Origin: Theocolax elegans
Taxonomy: Eukaryota > Arthropoda > Insecta > Hymenoptera > Cerocephalidae
Assembly (NCBI GenBank): GCA_026168455.1
Contig: CM047426.1
Coordinates: 36,724,919-36,788,918 of the forward strand
Direction of reading: 5' to 3'
DNA length: 64,000 nucleotides
Position numbers and translations under genes: made by a program. Under the pieces are notes generated by a model, which worked only from the letters and a program-made list of their open reading frames with translations, was not told where the DNA came from and made no database searches. Below, one piece after another: positions 46,301 through 56,335 of this stretch. Positions within the stretch are counted from its first letter, which is position 1, and each line of letters begins with the position of its first letter.

Positions 46301-46710
46301 AATCATTCTTTCAATTTCGGTATTATTATCATCATGAAATTTAAATTAATTTATTAAAATACAAACATTATTTACACATGTTTTTTCAATATATAGTAAA
46401 TGGTTTACTAACTACACATACATAAACGCAAAAAATTTTTAGATTTAATAAAAGCTAAATGAATAACATTTAAATTTTGTTAGTAACGAGAAATAAGAAT
46501 ACAACATATATTTTATATATATCATACCTGTGCGAGCCCAGGAACTTTTGAGGCAAGTACAAACTGTTGTACGTTACCAGATGTAAGGACATTGGCAAAG
46601 ACCTGTTGTAGACTGACTGTTTGTTGCGGTGCACCTCCATTGCTTCCCCCATTATTTCCTCCACCCCCAACAAGGGGCGGCAAAGTAGGCGCACCTTGCT
46701 TATCACTCAT
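25380..46710 (-). CDS. dom: domino, isoform A (EP400-like remodeller with SANT and Gln-rich tail), 2849 aa
   Basis: Split-ATPase INO80-family remodeller of the Tip60/p400 complex acting on H2A.Z/H2Av. Common exons: 46528-46710, 45473-46172, 44985-45200, 44240-44463, 43817-44143, 43352-43559, 43068-43279, 42839-42979, 42508-42595, 42179-42330, 42013-42111, 41038-41715, 40645-40781, 40388-40574, 39702-40128, 39547-39627, 39214-39471, 38816-39117, 36982-37647, 36634-36830, 36345-36459, 35947-36267. Isoform A then uses 35368-35589, a 36-nt microexon 29794-29829, 29402-29570, 28835-29325, 27812-28108, 26480-27127, 25919-26365 and 25380-25700. HSA domain 442-550; Walker A GLGKT 891-895; DEAQ 991-994; insertion of about 360 aa with a Gln/Pro tract; second lobe RLDGATKVD and [10 protein letters not shown] in 1541-1830. 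The tail has [12 protein letters not shown]-like [13 protein letters not shown] (about 2182-2250), then Q/A/T-rich segments. The exon-4 acceptor (44463) was chosen by phase; an alternative lies 30 nt upstream. Confidence 0.93.
28201..28662. mobile_element. Tc1/mariner-type non-autonomous element in a Domino-A intron
   Basis: Terminal inverted repeats CACTGAAAAAAAA (28201 on) and TTTTTTTTCAGTG (ending at 28662) are each flanked by TA, as expected for TA-target transposons. About 460 bp, no transposase ORF. The interior has repeated gcttgg/caagc words around 28290-28640. It lies in the intron between Domino-A exons 27812-28108 and 28835-29325. Confidence 0.75.
29830..31779. other. Domino-B 3'UTR / Domino-A intron
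   Basis: Between the Domino-B stop and the Domino-A microexon. It must hold the isoform-B 3'UTR and poly(A) site. AT-rich; I see no further coding exon. The minus-strand ORF at 31517-31753 starts downstream of the isoform-B stop and looks like UTR sequence. Confidence 0.5.
31780..46710 (-). CDS. dom: domino, isoform B (SRCAP-like C-terminus), 3242 aa
   Basis: Shares the 22 common exons of isoform A, then reads through the whole 3810-nt exon 31780-35589 to a TGA at 31780-31782. The B-specific part starts after DSQNQ (donor position 35368). It contains basic R/G-rich AT-hook-like patches ([21 protein letters not shown]), a long Asp tract, many repeated RS/TRS.ARS-type short motifs and Ser/Thr-Pro sites ([16 protein letters not shown]) suggestive of phospho-regulation, and an acidic ELDDDEDE patch near the end. 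In Drosophila the two isoforms form separate complexes, with DomB acting like SWR1/SRCAP; that transfer is inference here. The uninterrupted 1261-codon frame in AT-rich DNA makes coding status secure. Confidence 0.88.
34960..35055 (-). repeat. Coding Asp-codon (GAY) tract in Domino-B
   Basis: Triplet-repeat DNA of the gtc/atc type on the plus strand encodes an almost pure Asp run interrupted by Gly and Asn. Acidic tracts are common in histone-handling chaperones and remodellers. As a triplet microsatellite it is a likely length polymorphism. Confidence 0.85.
35733..35876. repeat. Intronic repeat family 1, copy a
   Basis: Starts agacaggatacgc, continues with atttccactt and acgagtttta, and ends gtcggacgcgaga. 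The same words in the same order recur at 40874-41010. Lies in the domino intron between exons 35368-35589 and 35947-36267. A diverged short interspersed repeat of unknown class. Confidence 0.6.
40219..40290. repeat. Intronic repeat family 2, copy a
   Basis: Shares aagcgcccttagg, tttagccttacat and tttatccatg in order with 44623-44690. The two ends are roughly inverted (aaagc..taggct against agccttacat..gcttt in the partner), so it may be a very small fold-back. Confidence 0.55.
40874..41010. repeat. Intronic repeat family 1, copy b
   Basis: Partner of 35733-35876, same orientation: agacaggatacgc, atttccactt, acgagtttta, ending gtcggaggcgaa. Located in the intron just after the main domino ATPase exon (41038-41715). 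Confidence 0.6.
42398..42463. repeat. Intronic repeat family 3, copy a
   Basis: Begins with the 18-mer gtcagacaaatgcctcga, identical at 46249-46266, and ends atttcggtataatatcatca, close to the end of the partner copy. The partner has about 25 extra bases in the middle. Confidence 0.6.
44623..44690. repeat. Intronic repeat family 2, copy b
   Basis: Partner of 40219-40290, same orientation, with aaagcgcccttaggctaaat at its start and cagccttacataagcttt near its end. Confidence 0.55.
46249..46338. repeat. Intronic repeat family 3, copy b
   Basis: Partner of 42398-42463, in the domino intron between exon 46528-46710 and exon 45473-46172. Same orientation; ends atttcggtattattatcatc. Confidence 0.6.
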
Positions 46711-47319
46711 TACACATAATACTGAAAAGTAATAAAAAAATTCCTTTGATTTTATTTATATCAATTTCTCGGTATTATGTACATTTAAAATAATTAACAG
46801 TAATATATCTAAGAAATTAAAAAAAAATAAAATAATGGAATAAAAACCCATTGTTTAAAACACAAGTCTACAAACAAGTCGAAAGTTTTAAAAAGTATTA
46901 AAAAATTAGCATTATTTTATAAAATATTATAATAAAATTTTATTACAAGTAAATTTACTCAATGCTATTTACAAAATATTAAAATCTGTTTTATCGACAT
47001 AGCTGGGTTTTTATCAATCTTCAATAGTTAGCTGAGACGATACTATAAAAATAATTAAAAAAAATAATACAGAACGACGTTTGCTAATGATTCCTTTATA
47101 GTTTTTTATAATATATCTCAATACATGAAAAATTTAGATTTTAATTAAACGATTTTTCAATCAAGAAAAACAACGTAAAATCTGAAACAAAAAATTATCG
47201 AGAAGCGCATATTCAAAGCCGGCGTCAGCGTCGAAACCGGCACCAATTGTATTTTTGAACAAAAAAAAAATATATTTAATTATTTAACTTCAAACACTAC
47301 GAATCATAAACAATTACAC

Positions 47320-47320
<1 letters not shown>

Positions 47321-47366
<46 letters not shown>

Positions 47367-47424
47367 TAAATATATATTATACATATATATATATATATAT
47401 ATACACATACATACATACATACAT
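47321..47424. repeat. (AT)n/(CATA)n microsatellite
   Basis: Two long AT-dinucleotide blocks separated by a short degenerate stretch, then four to five CATA units. Confidence 0.9.
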
Positions 47425-47522
47425 ATGTATCCGAATACCCTAAAGAAAAATAAAGAATTGTAAAAAACTAGAAAATAAGAGAAAAAGAAGTATAGCTGGC
47501 TAGGGAGCGAACTAGCGAGAGT

Positions 47523-47842
47523 GAGAGAGAGAGAGAGCAGACGTATGTATCGAGCGACGTTATTAGAGGGAAGAAAGCGTGGCAGAAGAAGAAAGACGCA
47601 TGCCGTAGCTCCACTGGTGGAAGAGAGATGAGACGATGTAAAAAAAATGAAAATGACTAAAAAAGAATAAATAATTAATCGGCTGGAGAGTCCGGAAAAA
47701 TACGATGGGTCGGTTAAAATGTTGAAACCAACTGTAAAAAATGGTAAAACGTAGATAATAGGAGGAGTCAGCCTCGAGTCGAAGAATCAAGAAATTTCGT
47801 TCAGGAAATCTCGCGTCGGCCATGTTGCGTGGCGTTCCAAAG

Positions 47843-47873
<31 letters not shown>
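47523..47873. repeat. (GA)n tracts near the domino first exon
   Basis: GA-dinucleotide runs at 47523-47537 and 47846-47873, with more at 48530-48545 and a TC run at 48640-48668. Such tracts bind GAGA-type factors in flies; that role here is inference. Confidence 0.8.
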
Positions 47874-47876
<3 letters not shown>

Positions 47877-47949
47877 AGAGAGATAGTACGATAGGGGTAA
47901 ACGGGTAGTGTAAACGAGACAGAACGATTATTCTGTAATAGAACTTACC

Positions 47950-50400
47950 ATAGCGTGATCAAAAAATATCCGCGACGAGCCATCGAGGAGCGATGAAATT
48001 ATCGAGAAATTGAGGTGACGTAAATATAAAATGTTGTCCTCGGAAGGGTAACCGAAGGTGGATTTACTGGCGGCAGTTAAACCAGAGCGTAGGTAAGGCC
48101 GCGTTCGGATCCGTAGGAGGCGAGCCGCGCCCGTGTCTCTCCGATATTCCCCTCTAGCGGGACGACGGCATTTTGCTGCGCTCGGTCGCTCGCTCTGTCG
48201 CGCGCGCGCGCGCGTGCGGGTGGGAGAGAGACGGGACGTGGCGCGTAGGTACGCGCGTTGCTGCGCTGATGCGCCACTAGCGCCACCGCCCAATCTACTA
48301 GACTAACCAGACAGAGATCGCTGTACGCGCGTATGCCTCCGACTCTCTCGCTCCGTCCCTCGAAAAGGACGCACTATACACTACTAAACATGGCCTACTC
48401 CTACTGCCGCCTCTCTCTTCTGGTAGTGACTAGAGGCTAGGCTACCGACTCTGCGATTCTACTCGGCTGTTATATCCGCTTAGTTGCGAGGCTCCTTGAG
48501 CTTTGCCGAACGAAGTAACGAACGAGAGTCAGAGAGAGAGAGAGACGGAAGAGACGCGCGCGCGCGCATCACATATCGACACTAGATGCCGCTTCATCCG
48601 GGACGATTTTCTCTGGCTACGCAGTCCGCGCTCCGTGTGCTCTCTCTTTCTCTCTCTCTCTCTCTCTCGCCTCTCGCCTCTCGTCTCTCTTGTCTCTCTC
48701 CACTCTCCAGTCTTGGCCGTCTCCAGCCTCTGAGTGGCGACTGGCGAGTAGCGACTGCTGAGAATGGAGATTGGAGAGTCTTTCGTAGGTTTACCGTCAC
48801 CTTACCAAGTGCTCTGACCTCCGAGGCGGGGAGTGTGCTGGATGAAATGTGACGGTATTCGTACTGTCACTCGGGAGAGGAGAGCAGAGAGGGATTTGAG
48901 TTTATCCCGCTTCCGGCGACCGTGGTCGCCGGTCGGACTGGTGGGGCTCTCGTATTGTCCGATTGCCCCGTGCCCGTAACCGCCGTAACCCGTTGATCCG
49001 AGGACCGAGGACCGAGTCCCGCTCCCGAGAATCCCGAGATCCCTTACAGAGTTTTCGGTGACGGTGAGTCAATGGAGTACCTCCCCGCTCTTTCGATATA
49101 CCACTTTTTTCTCGGACCCTGATTTCCCGCGGAATCACAGATTGCGTTCCGCACGGTTATTTACGATTTTGGGCATTCGTCCACTCGAATCCCCATGCCC
49201 GACACCTCGTTTACCTTTTTATCCCTCTGAGATTGCGGATATCCGGTGATTTATCGTTTTTCCTCTTTCTCGTCTTCTTACGCGCTCTTCCTCTTTGTCT
49301 CAGTCTCGGCGATATCGCCACGTGGTCGGTCGCGTCTCGAGAGATGACGATGCGCGGGCGGTAAGTGGTGAGGGTGACCCACTGGACCTCTATTCTCTAC
49401 TCCCTCGTATGAAAATATCGAATAATGTTATTAACTTTTGGTTTTGCGCGCACAGCGTTACCCATTTCGATATTTCGAACCATTTAACAAATATCTGTTA
49501 CGTAACTTGGAAAAGTGATTATCAGCATGCTCGGAAAAGTAGTTGTTGAACGATAATCATCCGAGGGAATAGATGAAACGGTCGATCATGCAAAAATGAT
49601 AAATACCTTGGTAGATGAAAAATTAATGTACAAATCCATGAGAGGTTAGAGGTGAAACGATCGAAAAACGCCGGGTGAGTGCACGTGTGATGACGTGTCC
49701 CCCCTCCCCGTTGTCGCGCCGCCCTTGAAAATCGCATCTGCACGCTCGAAACTCTCTCGAGCACTTAGCAGGGGCGCAGCCACTAGCAGACTGACTACAC
49801 AGACTGAGACACCGGCCACGTGCACGAAGACGAAAAGAGACGGTGGGACCTGGGCAGAACGGAGTAAGAAAAAAAAAAAAAAAAGAAGGAACGAACGTTA
49901 CCGTGGTCGAGGAGGCCTCGCGGACAGCCAGCGCGTGGTACAGATTTTCCTTATTTTAGCTGGCTTGTCGAATATCTTTGCGGTTGTTGGGCCTCGTAGC
50001 TCCATGATGCGATATGCGCCTTGGTCCCTGACGATCTTGAACGTAATGCGTCGAATCGTCGAATGCCGATCGGATCGACGATCTTGAGTTTTCTCTCGTA
50101 CCGTACCCGAACCTGAGCCCAAGCCCGAGACTCCGACTCCGAGTGTGAGTGACTGTGACGAGTTGACGACACTTACATACTTGCTCCGCCGTAATCCGTA
50201 TTGCCCCTCTATCTCGAGTGGAGGGGCATAGACGCACGTGTCCGGTGTCGCCTGCGCCTCGAGGCTCGAACTCGAACCCCGGACCCGGGATCCCGATACA
50301 CACACACGCGCGCGCACGCACAGAGCACACTGCCTATATATCTATACTTATTTTGTGTCCCCAGATCCCCTTCGCCCTTGTATATGAGCTACGTAGTAGA
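47950..50400. promoter_or_regulatory. CpG-rich promoter block, probably bidirectional
   Basis: About 2.4 kb with sharply higher G+C and many CpGs compared with the flanks. On the minus side it leads into the domino 5'UTR donor at 47943-47948. On the plus side there are strong donors (GCG|GTAAGT at 49361, ACG|GTGAGT near 49060), and a strong acceptor lies at 52751 just before RAD51D, so it may also supply a non-coding first exon of RAD51D. Numerous GC-rich ORFs in all frames lack splice-linked continuation and are not called. Alternating CG tracts (about 48199-48213, 48556-48566) have Z-DNA potential. Confidence 0.55.
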
Positions 50401-51231
50401 TACTTATTCACATGTAGATCGTACGACTTAAAATTTTATCGTGTTCAAATGCGCGATACACGATACCCATGCTTCTTCCAACTGGTTCTACGACGCCTTT
50501 ATAATTTATATATTTTCTTTTAAGCCTGGGCTCTGGCTCTCTTCGTATACCACGTTTCTGTACGTTTTTATTTTATTGATATTAAATTATTTATTAATTT
50601 AGTTAAACAAATTTAAATTATTAAATTATTCTTTCAGTGTGAAATTTGAAAAGTAAAAAATTCACTATTTAAATTACGCATTAATTTTCAAGTATATAGA
50701 TGAAACTTATTAAAAATTAAAATAATTAGTTGTTTTGTCGCACGTCGATTTTTTTCATTAAAACAAATCCTAAAAAATACCATAAAGATAAATATTCTTT
50801 ATATTTCTCCGAGTGACGTACCATTTATATGTAACCTCGAATGAAATTTGAAAAGAAAAAAAACACATGTTTGCTCTGTGTAGCCGCATAAGATTCTCGA
50901 GTGTAATTACGCTTTACATACGTTTTTCTAACCCAATTACACAATACATACAATGCTTCCTTATACATATATAAATTATGAATCTATTAAAAATTACATT
51001 TGTTAAATTAATATAAAAGCAGAAATTTTCTATTTTTGATTAAAAATTACAAATATATACTATTTGTTATTCCATTTAAAATATTATAAATTAACATTAT
51101 TAAAAAGAATTCTCAATTGCCGCTGAGTATGTATTCAAAAATTTTTCTGAATTGTTTTTGTATGTTTTTTTAACGCATTCTCCGAATAGAAAAAGGTAGA
51201 TCCCTGTAGTTCGAATACTCTGAAATACAAT

Positions 51232-51284
51232 GGTGTGTGTGTGTGTGTGTGTGTATTTATGTATATGTATATATATATATATAT
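51232..51284. repeat. (GT)n and (AT)n microsatellites
   Basis: A GT run at 51232-51254 is followed by a short spacer and an AT run. Confidence 0.85.
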
Positions 51285-51482
51285 AATTATCTACATCGTT
51301 GTATACGTTAAATTAAATACGTTGCATTGTACTTTATAATGATAAACCTCAAAAATGTAACATTTATATCAAATAAGTAACTCTAAATTTTCCTGATTTG
51401 ATAGATTAAACTGGGAGAAGCCTCGGACATTGATAAACTGTAAACTGTAAATAATGGACTTGTATACTTGTACATACGTATA

Positions 51483-52616
51483 GGGGAGACTAGGGCATTT
51501 TTAAACTTTTTATTTATTTTTTTTCTTATCGAAAACGATATAATTTTATGCTTGGGACTATGGCAACTTCAAGTACTCGCCTCTAGCTATTAAGTCAAAT
51601 TTTTTTACCCTCGATATTTATTGATTTAGGACGGGTTATTTTACGGTTGAAGGAAAAGGCATTTTGTTCAAAAATGCCCCAACCCTGGGGTATTTTTGAA
51701 CTTATATGCGATTTATTTTTTTTCGATGCAAAGATTAATATTTTACAATCTAAACTAACGAAACTTCAAATCCATATTTTCTAGCAACTTGCAGAATTTT
51801 TTTAGGCAGCAAATTTATCAATACAACATTTTACTGTCACACTAAAACAAAAGCTATTTTTGTAAAATTTCACTTCTCCGTGTGGAAAATTTGTACGTAT
51901 ATTTTAAATGGGGAAAAATAATTGTTAAAGCCTTTCTCCTTTATGATAAATAACTTTGATTTTTAAATACAAAATTTACTACTTATTAAGTAAAATACAA
52001 GGATTATAATTACAATAAAATTTGTATAAAATGTATACAACAATTAACATATTTATAAAACGTAAATTTATTCAATGATATAATTTAATATCTTCTTTCA
52101 GAGATTTCAATATTAGCTGCATTACTTTTTGTTTTTGCAATCATTATTCTCACCACTTGTATGTTTTTATTTAACAATATTGTTAATATACTCTGTTTAG
52201 GATTCGTCTCTTTTAGATTAGACACACAATGAATATGCTAGAAAATCACCGTGAACACGTTCAAATTTACCCCAAGGTTCGTGTTCAAAATTACCCCAAA
52301 ATAGAAAAAAACTTTAGATACACAGTGCGCAGCAGTAAATTAATATTTCCCAACGTAATTAGAATCAAAAGAGAGCCAGTATGAATACTTTTAACGTGTG
52401 TGATTTGCAGGTATATAAAAGGTACGTAGCGCAAGTGTACTTTCAAAAACTAAGAAGTACAAATAAAATAAAATGAGATTTTCATTTTGGCAGGTCTCGA
52501 ATAAACATAACAATCGATTCGTTATAACTATGGGGGATTTGAGATAATATTACGATACAAAAGAGCTATTCAAAAAGTTCAAAAATGCCCCTGTTCAAAA
52601 ATATCTCAGTCTTTCT
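51483..52616. mobile_element. 1.1-kb non-autonomous DNA transposon with repeated GTTCAAA..TRCCCC-type motif
   Basis: Left end GGGGAGACTAGGGCATTTTT follows TA (51481-51482). The right end, reverse-complemented, reads AGAAAGACTGAGATATTTTT and is flanked by TA at 52617-52618. The motif gttcaaaaatgcccc or a close variant occurs at 51493-51506 (inverted), 51666-51680, 51687-51701 (inverted), 52259-52273, 52283-52297, 52577-52591 and 52593-52607. The pair at 51666-51701 forms a near-perfect 36-bp palindrome. No transposase ORF. TA flanks and subterminal motif repeats suggest a pogo/Tc1-like MITE. Confidence 0.65.
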
Positions 52617-52751
52617 TAATTAAAAAAAATTATTTTAGTGTAAAAAAAAATTCTTAAATTACATAAAACGAAATGTTGTTTATAATTATTTGAAGAATAT
52701 GGAAAACTAACGTCATAGAAAAATATAATTATATACTGTTTTTTTTTCTAG

Positions 52752-52784
52752 ATGAAAAAGTATCCACTTGCATCTATAGCGTAA
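52752..52784 (+). promoter_or_regulatory. Upstream ORF of RAD51D
   Basis: ATG at 52752 directly follows a strong acceptor (tttttttttctag) and opens a 10-codon ORF ending at TAA 52782-52784, four bases before the main ATG at 52789. If the 5' exon is spliced here, the uORF would precede the main start and could lower its translation. Confidence 0.45.
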
Positions 52785-52788
52785 TACA

Positions 52789-54604
52789 ATGGCAAGATTA
52801 GATACGAACACACTTCCACAATTAAGTGAAACTGTAATTACAAAATTACATTCACGAAATATTTTTACCGTCTACGATTTGATGTTCCAAACTTGCGAAG
52901 AATTGATTATTAAGACTGGATTAAACTTTAAGGTATTTGTTAGACAAGTAAATATCATGAATAGCAATAACGTAAAAAGTATTACAAATGTCAAAATAAA
53001 AAGGTTTTCTCGAATTTTTACAATAGTTGAACATTAATTTATTTTGCTGTGTGCTAATGGAAATACCAACGATTTTTTTAAAAGTAACGCTGTTTCTAAA
53101 TGTATACCTTCATAACTGCATTTATGAAAAAGCCAAAAATTTCATACCCTTATTCTTTACACTTATTATTATTAAATAGTGTGGCATAATCGTTAAAAGA
53201 GCGTTTTACTTCAGACTGTTAAACAAAAAGTGGCACACAAAAATAGTCCTGTCACTTTAAATTAGTATTAGTATATATAGTTTGAATTTACTTTGAATTT
53301 AATGAACCTATTGGTAAGCACACAATAGCAGCAACGACACAATGCAAATACTTTTTTTTTAATTTTGTTTGCACAAAATATTAGTTAAATAAATAAAAAA
53401 ATATGGAAGTACGACTAATCACTCGATCGTAACGAGGTGTGACAAATACGTATGCCGTTATAGGTATACGATATATCCTACGCTTTATAATAGCTCATAT
53501 GTAATAACCTTTTCATATTGAAACTTACGTTCGATATATGCAGGCTGTAGCTACGTATACCGTGAATCGTGATACATTGTAATAATCGAAATATTACCAC
53601 TCCAGGAAGTGCAAGGCATCAAGTCACACATTCATGAAAAGTTTGGCGGTGAGGTAGTTACATCGTTCGGTCTTTATCAAAGGGAGTGTCGAGATATAAT
53701 ATCTACCGGAATAAAAAGGTAATATTTATTTAATTAAATTTAAACACATATATATACGTTATTTAATTATCTTTCAATTTTCTCTAAATGCTTTTTTAAA
53801 GTTTGGATGATTTATTGGAAGGAGGATTGCGTTGTGGAAAAATTTACGAAATTTGCGGTTCGTCTTCGGCAGGGAAATCGCAACTCTGCCTTTGGATTTC
53901 TATGTACGTCACTCTAAATGCCTTAACGGAGGTTCACTACGTTGATTCTAGTAAAAATTTCTGCGCATCGAGGATTCAAGCTCTACTTGAATCGCGGCAC
54001 TCAACCGATAAAGTTACATTTATTTGTCAATATATTTATTTTTACTTTTTGTATACTATCATTTTATTTATTAAACATGTATTACATCACGTTACCAAGT
54101 AAATAATGTATAATCAATGTGTTTTAGGTTGTGGGAAATGTAATGACCAGCATAAAAGTTCATCGAATTCACGATACCAGTAGTTTATTTACCGTACTCT
54201 ATGCTTTATCAAACATGCCAAAGAACGAACGAAAACACGTTTTGATTGTAGACTCGTTATCAATTCTATTTGTACTGCTCGCGGCTACAGATGCGAATCC
54301 GATATTGGCTAATTTTGCATCGATCTTCAGGTACTTTGTTAATCATTTTCGGGCCGTTATCGTAATAGTAAATACAGTGAAATTCGAACACAATGGAAGG
54401 CCATTAAATGTAAAGGATAAAAATTGTTTCTCGATTATAAAACCATCTTTAGGTAATTATTGGCTATCCGTACCAAACGTCAGATTATTAATTACTCATT
54501 TGGAAAATAATAAAAGAGAAATTTCCATTTGGAAAAGTTGCCAGCTTAAAGATGGTGAAACTTGTTACGTAGATATAAAAGACGAAGGTTTTTGCGAAAT
54601 TTAA
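52789..54604 (+). CDS. Rad51D: RAD51 paralogue, most like RAD51D, complete, 4 exons, 314 aa
   Basis: RecA-fold ATPase of the RAD51 paralogue (BCDX2-type) group, which assists RAD51 filament assembly in homologous recombination in the nucleus. Exons 52789-52932, 53606-53718, 53802-54012 and 54128-54604 join in frame. The N-terminal 48 residues form the helix-hairpin-helix-like domain typical of the paralogues (LSETVITKLHSRNIFTVYDL). Then come STGIKSLDDLLEGGLRCGKI, Walker A GSSSAGKS (105-112), Walker B-like VLIVDS (194-199) and SLGNYWLSVPNVRLLI near the C-terminus, which parallels LGRSW.FVP in RAD51D. Length matches RAD51D (about 330 aa) and not XRCC2 or XRCC3. Assignment to RAD51D among the paralogues is by eye. 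Confidence 0.85.
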
Positions 54605-55121
54605 CTTTTGCCATTTTGTTTTGTATTACTACGAAAATTGGATTATACGAAAGTTTACTGAATTCTCACAGTGCAGATTTACAAAAGTTTGCATCTTTTT
54701 TCGTTAATCACTGATATTAAGATAAACGTGCAGTTCGTCAAAATTAACTTGCATTATATAGTATTATCTATTAACTAAAAACGTATTGTAATTAGTTGTG
54801 TGTCTATATGTATATTTAATCAATATTATTATTATAAACTACTTGTTTTCTATGATATTATTTTGTTACATGATATTTTATTATGCGGCGAATGAAAACT
54901 ACAGTGTTCGTTTTCATCGAGATAATAACGATATATACAACGAAAATAGTCGTTGACGAGGAGAACAAGTTATAATGTAAGATGCAAGAATTTTTTTATT
55001 TTTTATATACCTTATGTATAACATCTTTTTTAAATACTTTATATGTTAATATATATTATTAATGTAATGAAACGAAAAAGAGTCTAACATTTTTCTATAG
55101 TTTCTATAATAGTCTGAAAAT

Positions 55122-55157
<36 letters not shown>

Positions 55158-55951
55158 TTGCTTTTCAATATTATCCGTGGTTTAGACAATACACAATCTA
55201 TTTAAAGTGGTTACTTTCACTTAAAACGAATTTGTAATAGAAACCAAGTTGCGTTTGGTTTGCGTTTTACGAAGTACAGAGAGCTATAATACGATGTACT
55301 CGGTTTATTTACAATCCACTCAACTACAACTTATTGTCCGCCACTTTTGATTTGCAAATGATAAATGTGATATGATGATGTTTTTATAAGATGGTCTATA
55401 GAAATGCACTAATGTGGGTTGTGTTACAATCGTTAAGATTGGGAATTTATTATAGATAAGTGCAGTTTGGGACCAAGTTTGATAAACTATATAATATTTA
55501 CAATACACAAAATACTGCTTTGCCGTCAATGACATTGATGCAATATTTGAATATATTATGTACATTATGTACTAAGTATTAAAATTTACGAGAAATTTAA
55601 ATTTTTAAAAGATTTTTAAAATTATTTAAAAACAAAATTTGAAAACAAACTTTTTTAATTTAAATTGAATCAAATTAATGTAATTGTTTGTTTTTATCGA
55701 TTACATTCGTTGATTTTATAAATTTTAGTAAAAAATAAAATAATAAAACTATTGTATGGATTAGATATTATTATTTTTGTATTAAATATAAAAATAATAT
55801 TCAAAAAATGAAAATTAACAAGCGCCATATTAACCGATGACGTCGAGGAAAGAATCGTGAAAAGAGTGCGCAGTACCTCGAAATTTTGACGCACTAAAAA
55901 GCAACGTTGCCAAGCTTAATAGCAGAGCTCCGTCGGCAGAAGAAACCAGAA

Positions 55952-55986
<35 letters not shown>

Positions 55987-56335
55987 ATGTGCGCGCGCGT
56001 GTGAGTGAGTGGGTAATGTAGTATAGACTGTTCAAGTGTACACGCGATAATATAATATGAATCCTCAGGCTCACACATTTTCAATGCGGGCACGCGCAGA
56101 AAAATTAAATCTCCCCGAGGTTACCTCCCCACCAGTCACCACTCACCACCAGCAGAACCGCTGCCCGTAGACGGTACAGCCCGCACTGACTCTCAGTATA
56201 GTCAGTAGTCTCAGTCAGACAGTCACTCCTCCCGCGGCCCGCCACCGCCGTGAGGCGCACACCATTGTCGGAGTAGCGCAAAGTTGCGCGTCCGTTACTT
56301 TATTGAGTAGCGGACAGACTTGGACCGACTTTACC
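54605..56335. other. Intergenic interval with TA and GC dinucleotide tracts
   Basis: Left part is the RAD51D 3'UTR, right part (from about 56050) the GC-richer promoter/5'UTR of the CCCH gene. Microsatellites are present: (TA)n at 55125-55156 and (TA)n at 55959-55986, the latter running into a GC/GT alternating tract (55989-56003). No gene seen in between. Confidence 0.55.

Larger units (their letters stand above)
46711..47949 (-). other. domino 5'UTR intron and non-coding first exon end
   Basis: A splice acceptor (TTTTCAG) ends at 46722, ten bases upstream of the domino ATG. A good donor (ATG|GTAAGT on the minus strand) lies at 47943-47948, so the 5'UTR is probably split by an intron of about 1.2 kb. 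The ATG at that donor runs into a stop (TAA) four codons on after splicing and is not the start. The intron contains a long AT/CATA microsatellite (47321-47424) and GA repeats. Confidence 0.55.

Noticed and set aside
47928..48293. 121-aa minus-strand ORF ending at the domino 5'UTR donor
   Set aside because: The spliced frame meets TAA four codons after the ATG at the donor; Arg-rich composition reflects GC content. Considered as an N-terminal extension of Domino and dismissed.
48077..50523. Many GC-rich ORFs (60-139 aa), Arg/Ser-rich on both strands
   Set aside because: Low-complexity frames expected from CpG-rich promoter DNA; overlapping on opposite strands and without splice-linked continuation.
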